Source of the DNA: Alishewanella longhuensis
GTDB lineage: Bacteria; Pseudomonadota; Gammaproteobacteria; Enterobacterales; Alteromonadaceae
DNA: 64,000 nucleotides
NCBI RefSeq assembly: GCF_014653435.1
Contig: NZ_BNAO01000007.1
Coordinates: 140,392 to 204,391, forward strand
Reading direction: 5' to 3'
Notes under the pieces: generated by a model
Database searches by the model: none
The model's input: only the letters and a program-made list of their open reading frames with translations
What the model was told of the DNA's origin: nothing
Shown here: piece by piece, positions 62,631 to 64,000 of the stretch
How the letters are laid out: each line of letters opens with the position of its first letter
Numbering within the stretch: position 1 is the stretch's first letter
Program-made: the position numbers and the translations under genes

Positions 62631-64000
62631 ATGCAAGTTTATCGTACTTTGCACCAATTACTGCTTGTAACATTGTTAGTATTCGCCAGTGGCTGCGCCA
62701 CGGCAACGCAAAACCAAACCGCCTCCGCAGACTTTAGTCAGGCCGAGCTGGATCAGATGCTGGCGCCTATTGCTTTATATCCTGATAGCGTGCTCACTCA
62801 TGTCCTGATAGCGGCCACTTATCCGCTGGAAGTAGTACAAGCGGCACGATGGTTAGAGCAAAATCCCAGACTATCAGGTGAAGCAGCGGTAGATGCCGCC
62901 AGTGGCCAGGATTGGGATCCCAGTGTGCAAGCGCTGGTGGCTTTTCCGCAGCTGTTAAAACGCTTAAATGAAGACTTAACCTGGACCCAACAGCTTGGCG
63001 AAGCCTTTATTAGTGATGAGCCGGCACTGCTTGCCAGTATCCAACGTCTACGGCAACGCGCTTATGCCCAAGGCTCCTTAAACAAAATGGAGCATGTTGT
63101 AGTGGAACGGGAGCGCGAAATCATTGTGATTGAGCCAGCGCGACGCGAAGTCATTTATGTTCCCTACTACGATACCCGGGTAGTTTATGGTAACTGGTGG
63201 TGGCCTGCCTATCCTCCGGTTTATTGGTATGAACCGGTAGGCTATCGTAGCCATGTTACTTTTTATTGGGGAACGGGTTTTCATATCCGCCCGTCTTTCT
63301 ATTTTAGCGTCTTCGATTGGCATCGCCGCCATGTAGTAGTGCATCACCACTATTATCATCAGCCGCCACGTTACTATCCAAGACGTCATCACTTCCAACA
63401 TGCATCTCGCTGGCAGCATGATCATTATCATCGTCGTGGGGTACATTATCAGCATAGCAAATTACGTGATCGGCAAGATTTCTATCATAGCCGTCCTGAT
63501 CAGCGCAGAACATCGCCGGCCAGAACGACTGAGCATCAACGGGAATGGCGTGCCGAGCAATCTCGCTCAGGCAATGGTCAACAACGACCAGGCCAAGACC
63601 GTCAGGCACAGCAGCAGAATCGCACAGAGCAAAACTCAGGTTTACCCTCTTCACGCAGAATGCAGGAAGCTGAAAGAGCACAGCGGCAACTCAGAGAAGC
63701 GCAGTTCTCTGAACGGCAACGTAATGTACAGCAACGGCAGCAAGCATCTGAAAGTCGCCAACAAACTGCTCCCGTAGGCCGAATTGCACAGCAATGGGCG
63801 GAAAACGAGCAACGGATGCAACCTATCTTGCCAGCAGCAACAGAGCAAGACAGGTCGTCAAACCGAAGATTGCAACAAGAGCAACGCGCACAACCAGTTA
63901 GCAGGCCACAGCAGGAGCAACGCGCCCAACCAGTTAGCAGGCCACAGCAGGAGCAACGCGCCCAACCAGTTAGCAGACCACAGCAGGAGCAACGCGCACA
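62631..64000 (+). CDS. DUF3300 lipoprotein with Gln/Arg-rich repeats (C-terminus off window)
   Basis: An open frame of at least 456 codons starting at ATG 62631 with GGAGGGG upstream. The lipobox is FASGC (Cys22). The DUF3300 domain (about 35-235) has LDQMLAPIALYPDSVLTHVL, ATYPLEVVQAARWLEQNP and REVIYVPYYDTRVVYG followed by Trp/Tyr-rich and His-rich stretches. A long Gln/Arg/Ser-rich tail follows, ending in 12-residue repeats. Function unknown; envelope location is predicted. No stop codon before the window edge. Confidence 0.88.
   Translation, partial: MQVYRTLHQLLLVTLLVFASGCATATQNQTASADFSQAELDQMLAPIALYPDSVLTHVLIAATYPLEVVQAARWLEQNPRLSGEAAVDAASGQDWDPSVQALVAFPQLLKRLNEDLTWTQQLGEAFISDEPALLASIQRLRQRAYAQGSLNKMEHVVVEREREIIVIEPARREVIYVPYYDTRVVYGNWWWPAYPPVYWYEPVGYRSHVTFYWGTGFHIRPSFYFSVFDWHRRHVVVHHHYYHQPPRYYPRRHHFQHASRWQHDHYHRRGVHYQHSKLRDRQDFYHSRPDQRRTSPARTTEHQREWRAEQSRSGNGQQRPGQDRQAQQQNRTEQNSGLPSSRRMQEAERAQRQLREAQFSERQRNVQQRQQASESRQQTAPVGRIAQQWAENEQRMQPILPAATEQDRSSNRRLQQEQRAQPVSRPQQEQRAQPVSRPQQEQRAQPVSRPQQEQRA
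63879..64000 (+). repeat. 36-bp in-frame tandem repeat in the DUF3300 gene
   Basis: Three full copies (63879-63914, 63915-63950, 63951-63986) and a partial fourth copy encode EQRAQPVSRPQQ. Copies differ by one or two bases, indicating recent expansion. The array continues past the window edge. Confidence 0.93.

Noticed and set aside
63078..63848. Several minus- and plus-strand ORFs at the right end
   Set aside because: They overlap the long DUF3300 frame that is open from 62631 to the edge with lipobox and domain motifs.

Overview
The window reads as chromosomal DNA of an aquatic gammaproteobacterium of the Alteromonadales type, with a gene repertoire reminiscent of Rheinheimera, Alishewanella or Arsukibacterium. 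That assignment is inferred from synteny and protein character and was not tested by any search. Supporting signs are the nadK-recN-bamE and ratA-rnfH/smpB-ssrA blocks, the ribF-ileS-lspA-fkpB-ispH block followed by type IV minor pilins as in Pseudomonas, GlnB close to the enterobacterial protein, and a TTG-initiated rpsT as in E. coli. No insertion sequence, integrase, CRISPR array or tRNA gene was seen.

Bases 1-20,900 form a pectin/polygalacturonate utilisation island. A minus-strand operon uxaA-uxaC-uxuB-like-eda carries galacturonate to KDPG cleavage. Upstream lie a lipoprotein GH28 polygalacturonase, a LacI-type and an IclR-type (KdgR-like) regulator, a TRAP transporter (dctPQM) and kduI/kduD for unsaturated uronates. 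Divergently, a TonB-dependent receptor, a DUF4861-GH105 fusion lipoprotein, a divergent CE8 pectin methylesterase and a CE12 rhamnogalacturonan acetylesterase are transcribed on the plus strand. Paired 16-bp palindromes (TTGCCACCGGTGGCAA type), 33 bp apart in both cases, precede the polygalacturonase and the TonB receptor; a single variant precedes uxaA. They probably tie the island into one LacI-family regulon.

Bases 20,900-28,100 are housekeeping: hrcA-grpE with two near-perfect sigma-32 promoters, nadK, recN with a LexA-like box, bamE, rnfH/ratA, smpB and the tmRNA gene. Bases 28,200-33,200 hold a membrane hydrolase, a DUF1543 protein, and a LolD/FtsX-type ABC transporter beside DUF3299 and histidine-rich DUF2796 proteins (a Zrg-like, probably zinc-related module). 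Bases 33,300-37,700 are an operon of three different photolyase/cryptochrome proteins. glnB and nadE follow.

Bases 39,200-48,200 carry two separate minor-pilin clusters. One ends with a 353-residue protein resembling only the C-terminal part of PilY1. The other has an unusually large PilX and follows an AlgZ/AlgR-like two-component pair. The ispH-fkpB-lspA-ileS-ribF operon, murJ, rpsT (with a 27-bp perfect hairpin after its stop codon), a YgaV/BigR-like ArsR regulator, an orphan receiver, an M28 peptidase, smrA, a 37-residue membrane peptide gene, a GhrA-like reductase, an OlsF-like acyltransferase and a truncated DUF3300 lipoprotein with 12-residue repeats complete the window.
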